This document shows, piece after piece, positions 51,641-63,773 of a stretch of DNA of 64,000 bases. Within the stretch, counting starts at the first letter, position 1. Every line of letters begins with the position of its first letter. Position numbers and translations under genes: made by a program. The stretch spans positions 1 to 64,000 of the forward strand of contig JAHQRK010000021.1 in the NCBI GenBank assembly GCA_019828595.1, read 5' to 3'. Under the pieces are notes generated by a model. That model made no database searches. It was not told the origin of the DNA and saw only the letters and a program-made list of their open reading frames with translations. Origin of the DNA: Aphanomyces cochlioides (taxonomy: Eukaryota > Oomycota > Saprolegniomycetes > Saprolegniales > Verrucalvaceae).

Positions 51641-53301
51641 GGCTGCAACCGAAGCGGAACACTTCATCAATTTAAAGTAAGCTTTGTTTTGTGAATATAA
51701 ACCGAAATAATGGGGCTATAGTAACCTTAATTTTGCAAAAATCAATGACAGGCTATGACACAAAAGTGTTGATGGATAAATGAACGATGATATTGTGGTT
51801 TTAATAAAAAACTGGAGTCGTGCGGAATATCCGTTAGCGACAAGTAGTGGGTCAAAAGACTAGCGGGCGATATCTTCGCCTCCACATGGAATCTATAGTC
51901 ATAGATGACATTACTACAAAGAAGAAAGAAAACGTAGTTCACTTAGGCCCATGACATTGCACAACGAAGCTACATGATTGAATACTTCACAGTTCAAAAT
52001 GTCAAATTTTAAGGAAAACTGGATGCGACATATTGTGAGTCATACAACCACATTGCTGCGATCTGAAGCGCGATTGGCATCAACCAAGGATACCAAGCAA
52101 TTGGCAGTCATATTTTGAGCTGATTGTGTTGTGGAACGCGACTTCAAAGCTTGTTAAGAGTGTCTTTCGAGTATTCTAATTATCCATTTCTCCTCCAAAA
52201 AAAATATCATTCCAAAGTTTTATCTTGAGTTTTGTATGTGAATGCTGCCTTGCTCAACTTTGGCGCATGAGGGAATAAGAATGATCTAAAAATACTTCAG
52301 AATTCGTGAGAATTGAAGGATTATATTTTACAAGTTTCAAGCCAATCAGACGACTTGAAGTATCTCATTTTTAACCACTCGCATCTTTTCCAATCAAAGT
52401 TTTTGTATACAGTTTGACCCACAATGTGTCGCTGACCCAAAATGTGTCGCTAACTGATAAATTTTGACGCAACAATTGACGCATACAAATTTCAAGTGAA
52501 AAGAAATTGAATGTTTCGAACATGTTTTCAAATATTTAAAACGTTTGAAATTACACTATTTAATGGTCACGATGGAGGTCAATATAAGAAAATGTTTGCG
52601 TAAACTTTAAATAGTGTTGCGTCAATTAATTGAAACATTTTCAAAACATATCAAATTCCAGTTTTGGACCCAAACGACAATATAACTACTACTATGTAAA
52701 CGCGAAAGAAAGTCTGTGTGTCTGTGCACACTCAAAATGTCTGTGCGCTCTACCACCATCCACTGGACAAAACAGCCCTCCTTTTCCTGTTTTGGGGGTT
52801 CTACACTCAAAAATTGCCTTTTTCAAGTATACCACTCTCCTCACTACACTTGATAATTGTATGTACTCATCGTAATAAAATAATTAAATAAAATGAGAGC
52901 TCTCGCGAGAGTCCAGAAAAGTCTGTTGATTGGACGATACTATACATTTTTAGGTGATGGGGAGAGGTGACAAATTGAACGACAGAAAAGTAGACATGCG
53001 GCAGTAATGTTCTGACCAAAGGATTCGTCGTCATGTCAACCATCCTACTTGATCACTCATCTCCAAACTACTACGCTTTGTCTGATCCTTAGGTATGCAT
53101 TCGTCCTGAGTCATATGAGGTCTCAACAATTGCTTAATTGACGAAAATATAATAAAAAACTATGGCATGAAAATATTTATCTCAGATTATTAGGTTTTTA
53201 GGTTCTTAGCTAGGCTGCGATACTGCAAACGACAAAACGCTGAGACAGATACAGGATTAGAAAAGGCTGAGTGCTGGGATCGATTAGATGAGTATCACAC
53301 T
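51641..53301. other. AT-rich non-coding interval
   Basis: I see no gene. Near 52415 and 52433 a short direct repeat GACCCA(C/A)AATGTGTCGCT occurs twice. A MITE-like unit at 52464-52625 is listed separately. The rest shows no recognisable protein similarity. Confidence 0.4.
52464..52625. repeat. Small MITE-like unit
   Basis: The perfect 11-bp inverted repeat TTGACGCAACA (52464-52474) / TGTTGCGTCAA (52615-52625) bounds a 162-bp AT-rich, non-coding segment that also has an inner CACTATTT / AAATAGTG pair. The shape is that of a miniature inverted-repeat transposon. No clear target duplication was found. Confidence 0.45.
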
Positions 53302-53595
53302 ATGCATTACTCATTCCTCACAGTAGAAAGTAAGAGCATTATTCAAATCATGGAACGAGAGTTTCTTTGGATGCTTGTTCTCTGCGGTGCTCTGAGCGAA
53401 GACGAAGCCCTTCCTCTTTTGATGGCCATGCAAAGGCCTTCACGCGCAATAACGTTTGGCGATCGGTTTAACATCGATCGATTCAGCGAATTCGAATGCC
53501 GCATTCATTTTCGATTCGCGAAGACTCATGTTTTACAACTTGCCCAGCTCTGTCAGTTCCCTGACATAATCCGACTGCCAAATCGTGTAAAATGA
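53302..53595 (+). pseudogene. N-terminal fragment of a second Harbinger-type transposase
   Basis: A short open frame (ATG at 53350, MEREFLWMLVLCG) contains RFSEFECRIHFRFAKTHVLQL followed by LCQFPDI. This resembles the FRF...L...L.FP helix that precedes the DDE core in many Harbinger-type transposases. The frame stops at 53595 and no D-D-E motifs follow, so only the N-terminal region remains. It is not closely similar to the transposase at 50061. Confidence 0.5.
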
Positions 53596-55077
53596 CGACG
53601 TATGTGGCGAAAGTAACATGGATTACACATGCAGTTTGGTTTTACACGATCGAACTGGTAGAATTTTGTTTACACGTTTTGGGGAAAGAACCCGAACGTG
53701 TAAATCGAAGTTTAGTGAAGGGTTTGGGTTATGTTGTACTTTCTACACGTACAAGTTGCTTTGCAGAACCACTCTATAACACGTAAACGAACGCCTGATT
53801 ACGCATAGCGAAACTTAGCAATATGAATAACGAGAAAACGACTACTCAGATTAGGTAGTTAGAGCTGAAATGTGCTTAAGTAGTTCCTCCTTTAGGTTGA
53901 GTTGAATTCTACATTTGACTAACAAACATGCTAGCATGCCCGATGAAGCTTAGACTGCCGATTTTTGTCAGTATTCACCTAAGCTTAATAAAATCATCGA
54001 TGATCGCTTGAAGTCTGCGCTATGCGCTTTTGGAAAGGTACTTCATAATGGTAAAAGTTCAACGAAGCATTGTGATTAAATGAATAAACGTGACTGTAAA
54101 GGTTTGCTTAGCGGAGTTGGGGCTGCAATGCACTGTAGTTACTACCAGTTCAGGCTTAGTCGAACTCTATCTAAGGCATAAGAACATGCCATAATGCGGT
54201 GAATCTACGGTCAGATTAGGCTTAGATAGCCAAAATGGTTAGTGTTCTTCTACGCTTAATAGCATCTTGGACGAATGCTTAAGTTAGCGTTTCAAGCTCT
54301 TAGCGAAACCAGCAGACATATGGCAAATCAATAACCATGCCACGTCAACTCATCTTGCCCCCCCTGGCGAAGCCGGGTCAAAAGCACTAGTTCTTTGTGT
54401 ATATGTGCAACACACTCAAACTTCTCCACGGAAATTAAGTGAGTATTGGGGCAGATAGCTCAATTTCACGTCCAAGTTATCACACGAAACTTATCCACAA
54501 TGACGACGTCCATGTAGTGGAGGAGCATATATATAGCAACACAGTTAATGAACTCGTTATGATCACGTTTGGCATCCATCAACTTGTTTCTATCAACAGA
54601 GTTCATACAGGGACTTCATCTTGTAAATAGATTTTGTTTGGCTCACCATCAATGTTACTTGAAATATAGGCTCAAAATAACGTACCAAACGTATTACTAG
54701 TACTGTAATACGTTACGTTAAATATAACGTAAACAGGAATACGCTAAGCTTAAAATATTTCGTACTAAAATGCGTCTGGCAAAATTTCAAAATCAATATG
54801 CCATTTTCAGCAAAATTGGGATCAACGATTTATACGGCATATTCAAAATGGCATTTTGGGAGCCTCCAGTGAGTATATCCCAACCAAAAATATTGGATTT
54901 GGTGCAAAACTCTTGGAGATAAACAAGTTCATATTTTGACCTAAATATTGAATTTGGCCTCAAAATGGCATTTTGGACCTATTTATTGTAATATTTTCGG
55001 TTGCCAGACGGGCCCTAAGTTATAACGTATCGTAACGTATCACAACTCTGCTGCAAGTTGTCAAGTAATCATGGTTA
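53596..55077. other. Non-coding interval with hairpins and a fold-back repeat
   Basis: No gene is supported. It contains the 10-bp inverted repeat TTTACACGTT / AACGTGTAAA (53669-53678, 53695-53704) in a stretch rich in CGTGTAAA-type words. It also holds AACGTATTAC / GTAATACGTT (54688-54697, 54705-54714). Related (A)TACGTTACG-type words recur inverted near 55025-55042, and CAAAATGGCATTTTGG occurs twice (near 54845 and 54961), so 54688-55042 may be a fold-back element. Confidence 0.45.
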
Positions 55078-56960
55078 TCAAATGCATTTAACATTGCGAC
55101 TTAAAGTTCCATTTTGTCCTAGAAGACAAATCTCGTATTCGGTGCAGTACTCAGGAAAACTGAAATGAATGATCTGAAGGTGAGGAAACTCGTCCACTTG
55201 GTAAATTTCGTCTGTCGAGTGACTTCGAGGAACGATGTTTACCATGGACATTTTGTCGATTGCCAGAAGGGTCCTGTGACCCTCCCCTTGCCTCACTACC
55301 GCTGTGATATCAGTTGCTGTCAGTTGATTGGACATGATTTCAAACCCATATTTCAAGTTGTTGCAGCAAATGAGTCCAATCTTCGTCGGTCATCATGTTC
55401 TCCAGCTTCTGCTAGAATATGCCATATGGAATTGGTCGATGTCAAAATGTCTTGTATCGACGAATACAGCTCAAACTGAAAAACGGCATCTCTGGGGAAT
55501 TGCCGGTTTGTCACTATATACTGGGTAATTGCTCGTGGTCTCAAAATTGAAGCGATGCAGCGAACAATTCAAATGGGTCGTCAGAACGTACAGTACAACT
55601 TGCTTGATATCGCGAATCGGCGAGAGCGTCCAAGCAAACTCGACGTATCATTTCGGACGAAAATATCACATTTGAATCCGTTCCTTCAATGGCAATTCCC
55701 ATCCGCAGCAAAGTACCAGAGCCTATTGATGAACGATGAACACTCACACCACTCATAAACAAAGTTTGGAGTGTTTTCCGAGTTGTTGCGGGCATTTTCT
55801 TCAAATCATTCCGAATCCGACTGTATAAGCCCAGTTGTACTTTTCGAGGTAATCAGCAAATGCTGTGATCTTGAACCATGTTTCCCATTCATGCCGCTCG
55901 ACTGTCCACTTTACATTATCAATCGAACACCGGATTAATGACCCAAAGACACCAGGCACACAACCTGAATACTCCATAACGGCAACGCGTGTCGTATCAG
56001 CAAAGGGGTACTGTGGCTTGATAAGCTCGAAAAACGTGATCATTTGATCGACAGAAAAACGGTCGGTTTTGAAAATAGCACATTAATTGAATGGACTGAC
56101 ATGGATATTTCCTTTGTGGTGTTTGTAGAGGGACACCAAGTCATAACTTCCAATGCCAAGGAACCCTCGAAAAAATGGAGACGTTTGCCATTCACGAAGA
56201 ACATCCAATAAATTACTTGTCAGGTCTGTATTGGTAAATATCCCGTCCATTTCGTCCAAAATGAGAAACAACCGTTGCTTCCGGCGAATCATAATACTCA
56301 AGAGTGCTTTGGACGTTGACGCGACATCACCACATAGGCGACTTAGTGCCATCCAAAAGGCCCCTTCTGTTTTCACTGAGTTTTCCGTTGTCGAATGATA
56401 AAGGACTAAAACTGAAGCGTCGACCGCCAATAATTTCCGAATCCGATAACCAATGGTTGTTTTTCCAAACTGGCGAGGCCCGTAAAGCAGACATTTTCAG
56501 TAGACAGTAAGTCACTCCGTTATACGTACACGGGGATTGTTTTCATTGGAACAGAGTAGCACTCAGCACAAACTGGCCCTTGAAAGACAACGTGATCTTG
56601 GCTTTCTTTGGAAATGGCCCTGCATCCGGCGCTTTCCGTGATTTATCGTGAGTAGGAGCCACCACCACGAGGGTATCAGGGACAACCACATACAATTCGT
56701 CCGTGTTGCCGAGTTGTTCTCCAATCTCAACGAGAGAACCAATAGGCTCCTCCTTTCGGTCAAATGCCTCTTTATTAGACACGAAGATTTGATGGAGGGA
56801 TTCATTTCAGATGACTGTCCGCATATTTGCCTTTCACAGCATCTCTGAAGTATGACATTAAAGATTTCGATGGGATTTTCACTGCGTTTGCTGTCGTCTT
56901 CTTGTACGCTTGACCATTTCCATCCACCAGAACAAACCAGACGAGGCGGTTGCTTTCCAT
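55078..56960 (-). pseudogene. CRN-like effector pseudogene: ubiquitin-like header, P-loop NTPase, nuclease-like tail
   Basis: The minus-strand segment, read from the ATG at 56960, starts with a header resembling oomycete CRN-type N-termini (LVWFVLVDGNGQAY, later DELYVVVPDT). A P-loop NTPase region follows with GPRQFGKTT (Walker A, about 56490), FLILDEMDG (Walker B) and GIGSYDLVSL. The end (YGFEIMSNQ, then HLQIIHFSF) fits the restriction-nuclease-like tail found in NTPase-type CRN proteins. It is broken by an in-frame TGA in the header, frame changes between header and NTPase, a TAA near 56069, and frameshifts near 55800, 55545 and 55355. In intact relatives the header directs transfer or localisation and the C-terminus acts in the host nucleus. 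Here nothing functional is expected. Confidence 0.68.
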
Positions 56961-57208
56961 ATTCCATCAGAAATTGAACAAGAATGCTGAACTATCATTC
57001 ATTAAAATCCGTTCAATTGATGGTCTTGCAGATCTGGAAGGAGTTCCAACAAGTTTGACAGTGGAATCTTAAGCTGATAGTAAAATTGGGGGGATAAAAG
57101 GCCACCTTGGCCGATGTGTGAGGATTTTTCTTCCAGTAAGCTGGAAGTGGGAGAATTCCCATGCAGAAAACTCACCTTATGAACTTCAGACTTTCTGAAT
57201 TAACCAAG

Positions 57209-58777
57209 TTATACATTCATGAAAATCTGCAACGTTGCGATGATCAGTGCAACGACACCGAAGACAAACACGATGTATACAAAGCTTTCGCTGCTAAATG
57301 GACCGCTGTACACATTCGAGCGAGGATCTTCTCTCTGGGAGACCAACTGAAGCAATGCTGGAGTAATAAATGCGACGTAAATTCCAAAAATGCCCGAAAA
57401 TTTCAGTGTTACTGACAAATCGGTGACCATCACGGCCACGATCAGTGGGGGCACAGACGCGACCAGACGGCAAAACACTTTTTTGTATTTGAACCAGCCA
57501 CAGTGACCCTTGAGCGACGCAGCCAAGTTGTCCCCAAGTGTGATTGCAATCAAGGGGAAAACACTTAACGTGTCCAGAGCCGGAAATAAGACCACCAGAA
57601 GAGTCAAGAATTTCGCCCATAACGGCACTGCACCTTCAAATCCCCACGAGAATACAGCCCAATTCAAATTGACACTGGAGCTAATTTTTGGGCCAAAAAA
57701 GTAGCAGCAGGACAAAGACAACGCCAAGTAAAACAATGTTGTGGTGCCAAGCGCAGACCCGAATATGGCTGACGCTTTTGCTTGATCTTTTCGAGCCAGA
57801 GGAGCCAGTAAACCTGGAACCGAGTGCTGAAATAGCTGAGAAAATACAGCTGTGCTGAATAATAGCCCAAATGAATCCAAATCAATCAATGGAACCGTGC
57901 TCGTGTATGGCGCATGCGCAGCTTTGACGACAGCTCCTACAACAGAGCGATATTATGACATCCAGAGCCGTATCAAGGGATTACCGCTGTCGTTTGGATC
58001 AGTAAATATTGCAATCGTAGCGCTGACAATCATTGTCGTCAGAGCTACAAATCTGACAATGGCCATTATGACTTGGACGTGAATCTGTTCGTTCAAATCT
58101 AGCCGTGAAGGTCATGAGATTATCGAGGGAATAATTGTACCAACGCAGGAAAGTGGCACGACAATCAAGCCAAAGATGGCAGCGACAATAACATTGCTAT
58201 GCTGAAAGTCGGGCAATTGTGATACCAAACTGTTGACGAAGACTTGCGAATATCCAAGTAAACCTCCATACATCAAACCAAGCAGACTAATTTGGTACAA
58301 ACTGGCACCGACGACACCAAGAAATCGATAGCAGAGTGTGGTTACTTCTGGGAAATGAAAAGGATCACGAAGGAGCTTGGTCTTGGAATTTTTCGCGTCC
58401 AATTCGCGTGCTCGTGCAGTTGTTTCACTAACCCACATGACAGTCATGTACGAAATAAACGACACGACAACGAGCATGATCGAACCGAAGAGGATACCGG
58501 CCTTGTAGAGTGCATATGGCACTCCGAGACTGCCCACGCCAAGGATATAATTGACTGTAAATGAGTACGCAACAAGTGGCGAATATCCAGGTGACGAGTC
58601 GGCTGGATTGAAACTTAGCGACCTCGAGAGCGAAAACGAAATGAGCTGATGCGCAGCACGCGACGAGCGCGTTTCACCAATTTCGACTGTGTTGTCGTCA
58701 AGCGGCATCATCTTCAATGGCTGCCTCTCATCCTTGGAATTGTCACCAGCATCGTCAAAGACCGACCTCCAATCCAT
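57209..58777 (-). CDS. Amino acid/auxin permease family transporter (AAAP)
   Basis: Three exons, 58777-58141, 58098-57985 and 57936-57209, are joined by GT-AG introns of 42 and 48 bp to give 492 aa. The N-terminal 60 or so residues are soluble and acidic. About eleven hydrophobic segments follow, beginning with YSPLVAYSFTVNYILGVGSL, the conserved first transmembrane segment with its unwound Gly-rich centre. LSCVDLNEQI spans the first splice site, which supports the intron. Members of this family exchange or import neutral amino acids across plasma or vacuolar membranes; the substrate cannot be told from sequence. The start at 58777 (MDWRSVF) is the first ATG in the frame; a frame open upstream has only GTG and stops at a TAA. 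Confidence 0.86.
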
Positions 58778-59501
58778 CCGCGGTAAATTGCACTCTGCCA
58801 GTGACACCTGGAGATCCTTCCGTTTGATTGGCTTGGTTGATAAATCAGATCTTGAAGGGAAATTTTCCGGTTATTTATCCGGATGATCGTTGAAACCCGC
58901 TGGATGCACAACTGTTACAAGCATGTTACAGTATCAAAGCCACTGCACCCGAACTCATGTATGTTTGGATTCATTGCACTGAAAGTCTTCTTTGATCGCT
59001 TTGTTCCTTCCATGGAGCTTCCTTTGTGCACATCATTCATGTCTTTGTTGACTGTGAGAGTATTCAAAACAAAATTAGTCTTAATCAACAGTTTTTGACT
59101 ATTACTTTTTTTTTTTAGTCAAAAACGTTGAGAATCATTTAATGATTCTCAATTACAACGAGTCGGACGATGAAGTTTTCTCACTGTGCCGAGGATATGC
59201 TCTTGAGTGATAGAGGGATTTCTGGGCCGAATATGCTAATTGTATCTAGCGTTGGAGTCTCATACTGAAGAACATGGAGGTTCCTTGCTGAAATTCCAAA
59301 GCTATAGCTTTTGAACATTGTTCAACGACAAAGTGTTTCAGCAGGATGCTCGAGACTGCTGGTTTTAGCAATGAAGTAGGCAACGTAGACAAAAATGTCT
59401 TGATAACCTTTCTTGAGCTTAATGTTGATACACATATCAGTTAAAGAATACTCTATAATCTTATATATAATATTACATAGTATTTCATATTTGTGTGGAT
59501 C
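58778..59501. promoter_or_regulatory. Divergent promoter region with two adjacent hairpins
   Basis: This is the intergenic space between the divergent transporter and CBP20 genes. It holds the inverted repeat GTTTTTGACT (59091-59100) / AGTCAAAAAC (59117-59126) around a T-run. Immediately after comes a 25-bp palindrome at 59128-59152 with arms TTGAGAATCATT / AATGATTCTCAA and a single central T. No gene is seen inside. Confidence 0.5.
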
Positions 59502-60182
59502 ATGGAACTGTACGCCGGTCTGGCCGAAGCTGGCGGCCCAAAAAAGAAAGAGTACTGGGACCGTCGAACGTATGCATCCCTCGAAGAGCAACAAGAAGCG
59601 ATACGAAACTCGAGTACTCTCTATGTGGGCAATCTCAGCTTCTTTACGAGCGAAACACAGATCTACGAGCTGTTTTCAGTGGTTGGACCTGTCAAAGCTG
59701 TCATCATGGGGTTGAACCAACTCACAAAGACTCCTTGTGGCTTTTGCTTTGTCGAGTATTTCACTAAAGAACATGCCCAAGCCTGCTCGAATTTCATCAG
59801 CGGCACCAAGTTGGATCAGCGCGTTATTCGATGCGACTTGGATGGAGGATTTATCGAAGGCCGGCAATATGGCCGAGGGACGTCTGGCGGCCAAGTTCGC
59901 GATGACCGACGATCCAAGGAAGATTACGATCCTGGTCGTGGTGGCTACGGCAAGAAAGAAGACGATTATGGCCTCCACACGATGCATTTTCGTCGACCAG
60001 GCATGCGTAAACGCTCTCGCACTGACAGTATGACCGGTGATGACGATCGAAACGTTCGCAAACAGAGTTATCAACGGCAAAGCGATTCCATGGACGACGA
60101 TAAGAAGGAAGAAAACCCCCGTTTCCAAGAGCGTGACAGCGACAACGAGCAGGACATGGACGATTCAACGTTGGATAACTAA
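59502..60182 (+). CDS. NCBP2: Nuclear cap-binding protein subunit 2 (CBP20)
   Basis: A single exon encodes 226 aa starting [12 protein letters not shown]. One RRM domain occupies about residues 38-118, with RNP2 LYVGNL (40-45) and RNP1 CGFCFVEY (79-86). Tyr41 in RNP2 matches the tyrosine that stacks on the m7G cap in characterised CBP20. Behind the RRM is the family signature [17 protein letters not shown] and then GRGGYGK. The protein binds capped nuclear RNA together with CBP80 and serves splicing, 3' processing and export. The C-terminal 70 or so residues are a basic then acidic low-complexity extension, longer than in the human protein (156 aa). Confidence 0.95.
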   Translation: MELYAGLAEAGGPKKKEYWDRRTYASLEEQQEAIRNSSTLYVGNLSFFTSETQIYELFSVVGPVKAVIMGLNQLTKTPCGFCFVEYFTKEHAQACSNFISGTKLDQRVIRCDLDGGFIEGRQYGRGTSGGQVRDDRRSKEDYDPGRGGYGKKEDDYGLHTMHFRRPGMRKRSRTDSMTGDDDRNVRKQSYQRQSDSMDDDKKEENPRFQERDSDNEQDMDDSTLDN

Positions 60183-60895
60183 ACTGTATAAACTATCGCT
60201 TATGAAGTGCTCATGTTATGACAAGACTGCGCACCTATTGATACCTCTCAACTCATGAGAGAAGATATATTAGCAGCGCTGCAAATTCCTTGTCGGATTG
60301 ACGGATGCCAGGAGCAAGATCCGAGCGATAAGAGGTGTGACACCAGTCTAAGGATTTAGTGACATCCACCTTCCTTGTCAAGTCATTCAAGAGGGGGAAA
60401 CCGACGAGATGCACGGAACTGACCCAGACACGCTGAAGGATTTGGACATCTGTGACGTCTAGAGGTGCAGGTCTGCCTGTGCTGCATCGAATGAGAGGCA
60501 TATGAGCATGGTGACATTTCATTGTGAATCTCATTTGACTCCACAGGCAAACGACAGCACAATACATGTATGATCTATGAAGGAAGTTCTTTCGGTGCTC
60601 TAAGAGAAAGTAGACCAGCTTTGTCGATACTTCACTCCATTCCGAGAGCCCTGGCCAGCAAACAAAGTGTGCTGAGCGGCAGCTTAGCCGCCTCCTCCGT
60701 TGGGTATGTCATAAGATAGTGACATCAAGGATGTCATTGCATATGATGTCATTGTACTGAGGGAAACTGTTGTTTAAAAATACTCCAACCTGATTTTATA
60801 TTAAAGTTCGTATACCATATTCAAACCAAGTGTATCAAACCCCTCCAGCCACACTTTTCAACTTTCTGCGGCGGAGAGAAAGGACAGAACCCACG
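60183..60895. other. Intergenic region between CBP20 and the V-ATPase gene
   Basis: It includes the CBP20 3' UTR and the V-ATPase 5' region. GATGTCATTG occurs twice close together (60730-60757), in inverted relation to a GTGACATC just upstream. A 104-codon minus-strand frame (60567-60253) begins MYCAVVCLW but shows no recognisable domain, so I do not call it a gene. Confidence 0.5.
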
Positions 60896-63638
60896 ATGAA
60901 GTGGCTCCGTTCGGAAGAAGTCGAGTACATATCGTTGATTGTAAACGAAGATGCTGCGCATGACTGTGTGCAGAAGCTGGGCGACCTTGGAGTTGTCGAG
61001 TTTACGGACTTGAATCCCGAATTGACGCCTTTCCAGCGACGCTATGTGTCGTACGTGAAACGATGCGACGAAATGGATCGTAAGCTCCGTTTCTTTGCTG
61101 GCGAAATGGCCAAGTTTAAGATTTATCCCAAGAGTGCTGGCAGCATCGAATCGTTCTTGGCCGGCTCTGCTGATGTCAGGTACAAAGAGGATCTCGAATC
61201 TGAGTCTTAGTGTATGTCCAGATATGGCAGTCAAGACACGGCAGTGCGTGCATTAGACACGTTGGAACGCATCTTGGAAGACAAGGAACAAGAATTGTTG
61301 CAGTTGAACACTATGCACGAGAAGTTGACTCGCGAGTACAATGAACGCAAGGAATTACAAGAAATTATCTCGCGTGTTGGAGAATTCTTTGAGATTGATA
61401 TCCCTGAAGTCGCCCGCCCAGGTTCTCGCATGAGTTCTCGCACAGGAAGTAGTATGCAACTCACTGCTACCCCTGTGGAGGCCAACGAGACTGATTTGGC
61501 CATCCGTTTCAAGAACATCACTGGTGTTGTCCCTGCAGATGAACGCCTCAAGTTTGAACGTATGATTTTCCGTGCTACCCGTGGCAACTGCTTGTCGCGC
61601 TTTTCGGCCATCGATGAAATGCTTGTCGATCCAGGCACTGGTGTTGCTGTTGAAAAACATGCGTTCGTGATCTTTTTCCAATCACAATTTATTGAAACCA
61701 AGCTCCATAAGATTTGTGATGCATTCCATGCTCGTCTCTACACGCTGCCATCTGTGGATGACCGTGTCGCGGTATGTCAAACGTTGCTGATCAACATTTA
61801 CAATGTCGTTAGATTGCCAACCTGATCCAAAGCAACAATGCCGAATTGAACCAAAGTTCTCATATTTTGCGTCGCAATCGTGAAAGCTGCGTCTTGCTTT
61901 GCCGTGAATTGGCTGAGCATTATGAATCGTGGAAGTGGTCCGTTCTGCAGGAAAAAGCCACCTACCACACGTTGAATACATTCAAAGCTGATGTGAGCGG
62001 CATGCTTCGTGGTGAAGGATGGGTTGTCAAGTCCGCGCTCGACCAAGTTCGCCGAGAAGTTGAACGAGCTCACAACGCTGATGATAAATCCATGCCTTCG
62101 CTTGTCGACAAAGTGCCAAAGCCATGGCCTGTCCCTCCCACGTATTTCCAAACGAACAAGTTTACTGAAGTATTCCAGTCGTTTGTCGATACATATGGCG
62201 TCCCTCGATACGGTGAAATTAACCCTGCAGTGTTCACTGCGGTTACCTTCCCGTTCCTCTTCGGTGTCATGTACGGCGATATCGGTCACGGTTTCTGCGT
62301 CTTTTTGTTTGGCATGTACATGATTGGCACCGAGAAGATTTTGGAAAAGGGGCGAGTGGGCGAAATGACGGCTCAATTGTATGGTGGACGATACATGATT
62401 ACACTCATGGGTGTGTTCGCCGTGTATGCCGGCTTTGTCTATAATGATTTCTTCTCGCTACCATTGAATTTGTTTGGATCCAAGTGGAAGTACCCAGACA
62501 ACTGCGAAGAGTTGGCAAAGAAGCATTTGAAGTGCGAAGCTTACTACAGCTACGATGGTGTCACCAATACCTCCCTTTCAAATGTCCAAAACGGCCACAA
62601 TGTGTATGGCTTTGGATTGGATCCTATCTGGAAGACTTCTGAAAATGAATTGCTCTTTTTCAACTCGTTCAAGATGAAATTGAGTGTCATTTTGGGTATC
62701 ACTCAAATGGGCTTTGGTATTCTTATCAAAGGTTGGAACGCACTGTACTTCAGAGATTATGCGCTCTTCTTCCTCGATTTTATTCCTCAGCTTGTCTTTG
62801 CTGGCTCGTTGTTCTTCTACATGGTTGTTTTGATCGTCATGAAGTGGTTTATCAACTGGTCGGAGCGTATGGCCTACGAAGTGTGCCCTTTCAACTTTGA
62901 AGGTCCTCACACTGGCTGCCGTCCCCCCGCTTTGATCAACACGTTGATTAATATTGCCTTGCAACCAACTGCTGTGGCTGATCCTATGTACGATGGACAA
63001 AAGAAAACCCAGCAATGGCTTTTGCTTGCTGCCGTGCTTTCCGTGCCAGTCATGCTTTTGGGTCACCCTCTTTACTTGAAGATGCTTCATGGACAATCAG
63101 CCCCTGAGGTGTCGCACCAAGTCGACTTTGAACAATTGGAAGAAGATGACGACGCTCACTCCAAGCAAGCCCCTGCTGCGAGTTCCTCGCATGGTCATGG
63201 TCATGGCGAAGAATTTATTTTCTCTGAAGTGGTGATCCATCAAGCAATTGAAACGATTGAATTTGTGCTGGGTATGGTTTCCAACACTGCGTCGTACTTG
63301 CGTCTCTGGGCTTTGAGTTTGGCTCACTCTGGTAAGCACCCTTGATATTTTTTCTCTAATATTGTCCTGTAGAGTTGTCAACAGTCTTCTTTGAAAAAGC
63401 CATGCTGTCTGCCATCAACATGGACTCGTTCTTGGCCATCTTTATCGGCTTTGCTCTCTTTGCTGCGGTCACATTTGGTGTCATTTTGTGCATGGACGTG
63501 TTGGAATGCTTCTTGCATGCCTTGCGTTTGCACTGGGTGGAATTCCAAAGCAAGTTCTACAAGGCCGATGGTCGCAAGTTCCATCCTTTCAACTTCAAGG
63601 AAATGATCCGTGCTACTCAATTCGAACCCAGCAGTTAA
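60896..63638 (+). CDS. V-type H+-ATPase subunit a (V0 sector)
   Basis: Exons 60896-61179, 61222-61771, 61813-63331 and 63373-63638 are joined across GT-AG introns of 42, 41 and 41 bp, giving 872 aa. The N-terminal half is cytosolic with coiled-coil helices (LERILEDKEQELLQLNTMHE), as expected for the arm contacting V1. The C-terminal half is membrane-embedded. The motif FGVMYGDIGHG and the block SNTASYLRLWALSLAHS are diagnostic; R775 in YLRLWAL corresponds to the arginine essential for proton translocation (Arg735 in yeast Vph1). The protein pumps protons into vacuoles and endomembranes. The phases at all three introns agree with protein conservation across the joins. A His/Gly stretch (HGHGHGEE) precedes the last conserved block. 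Confidence 0.96.
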
Positions 63639-63773
63639 ATTTACTGCAGCCTTCCATTCATTGCATTCTCTGGAACTGCGATGCTGGTAGATTCTCTCTT
63701 GTATTTCCTTTAAACCCTTGCACGTAATGAAAACACTTGTTTTCATTGTCAAAGAGTTACTTCTTGTATGATT

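Noticed and set aside
56040..56082. Intron removing the TAA in the CRN-like pseudogene
   Set aside because: No good GT donor and AG acceptor flank the stop in phase, and other breaks exist, so a nonsense mutation is simpler.
57510..58086. Plus-strand frames over the transporter
   Set aside because: Antisense shadows of the permease exons.
60253..60567. 104-aa minus-strand gene
   Set aside because: No recognisable domain and it lies in a short intergenic region; not enough to call it.
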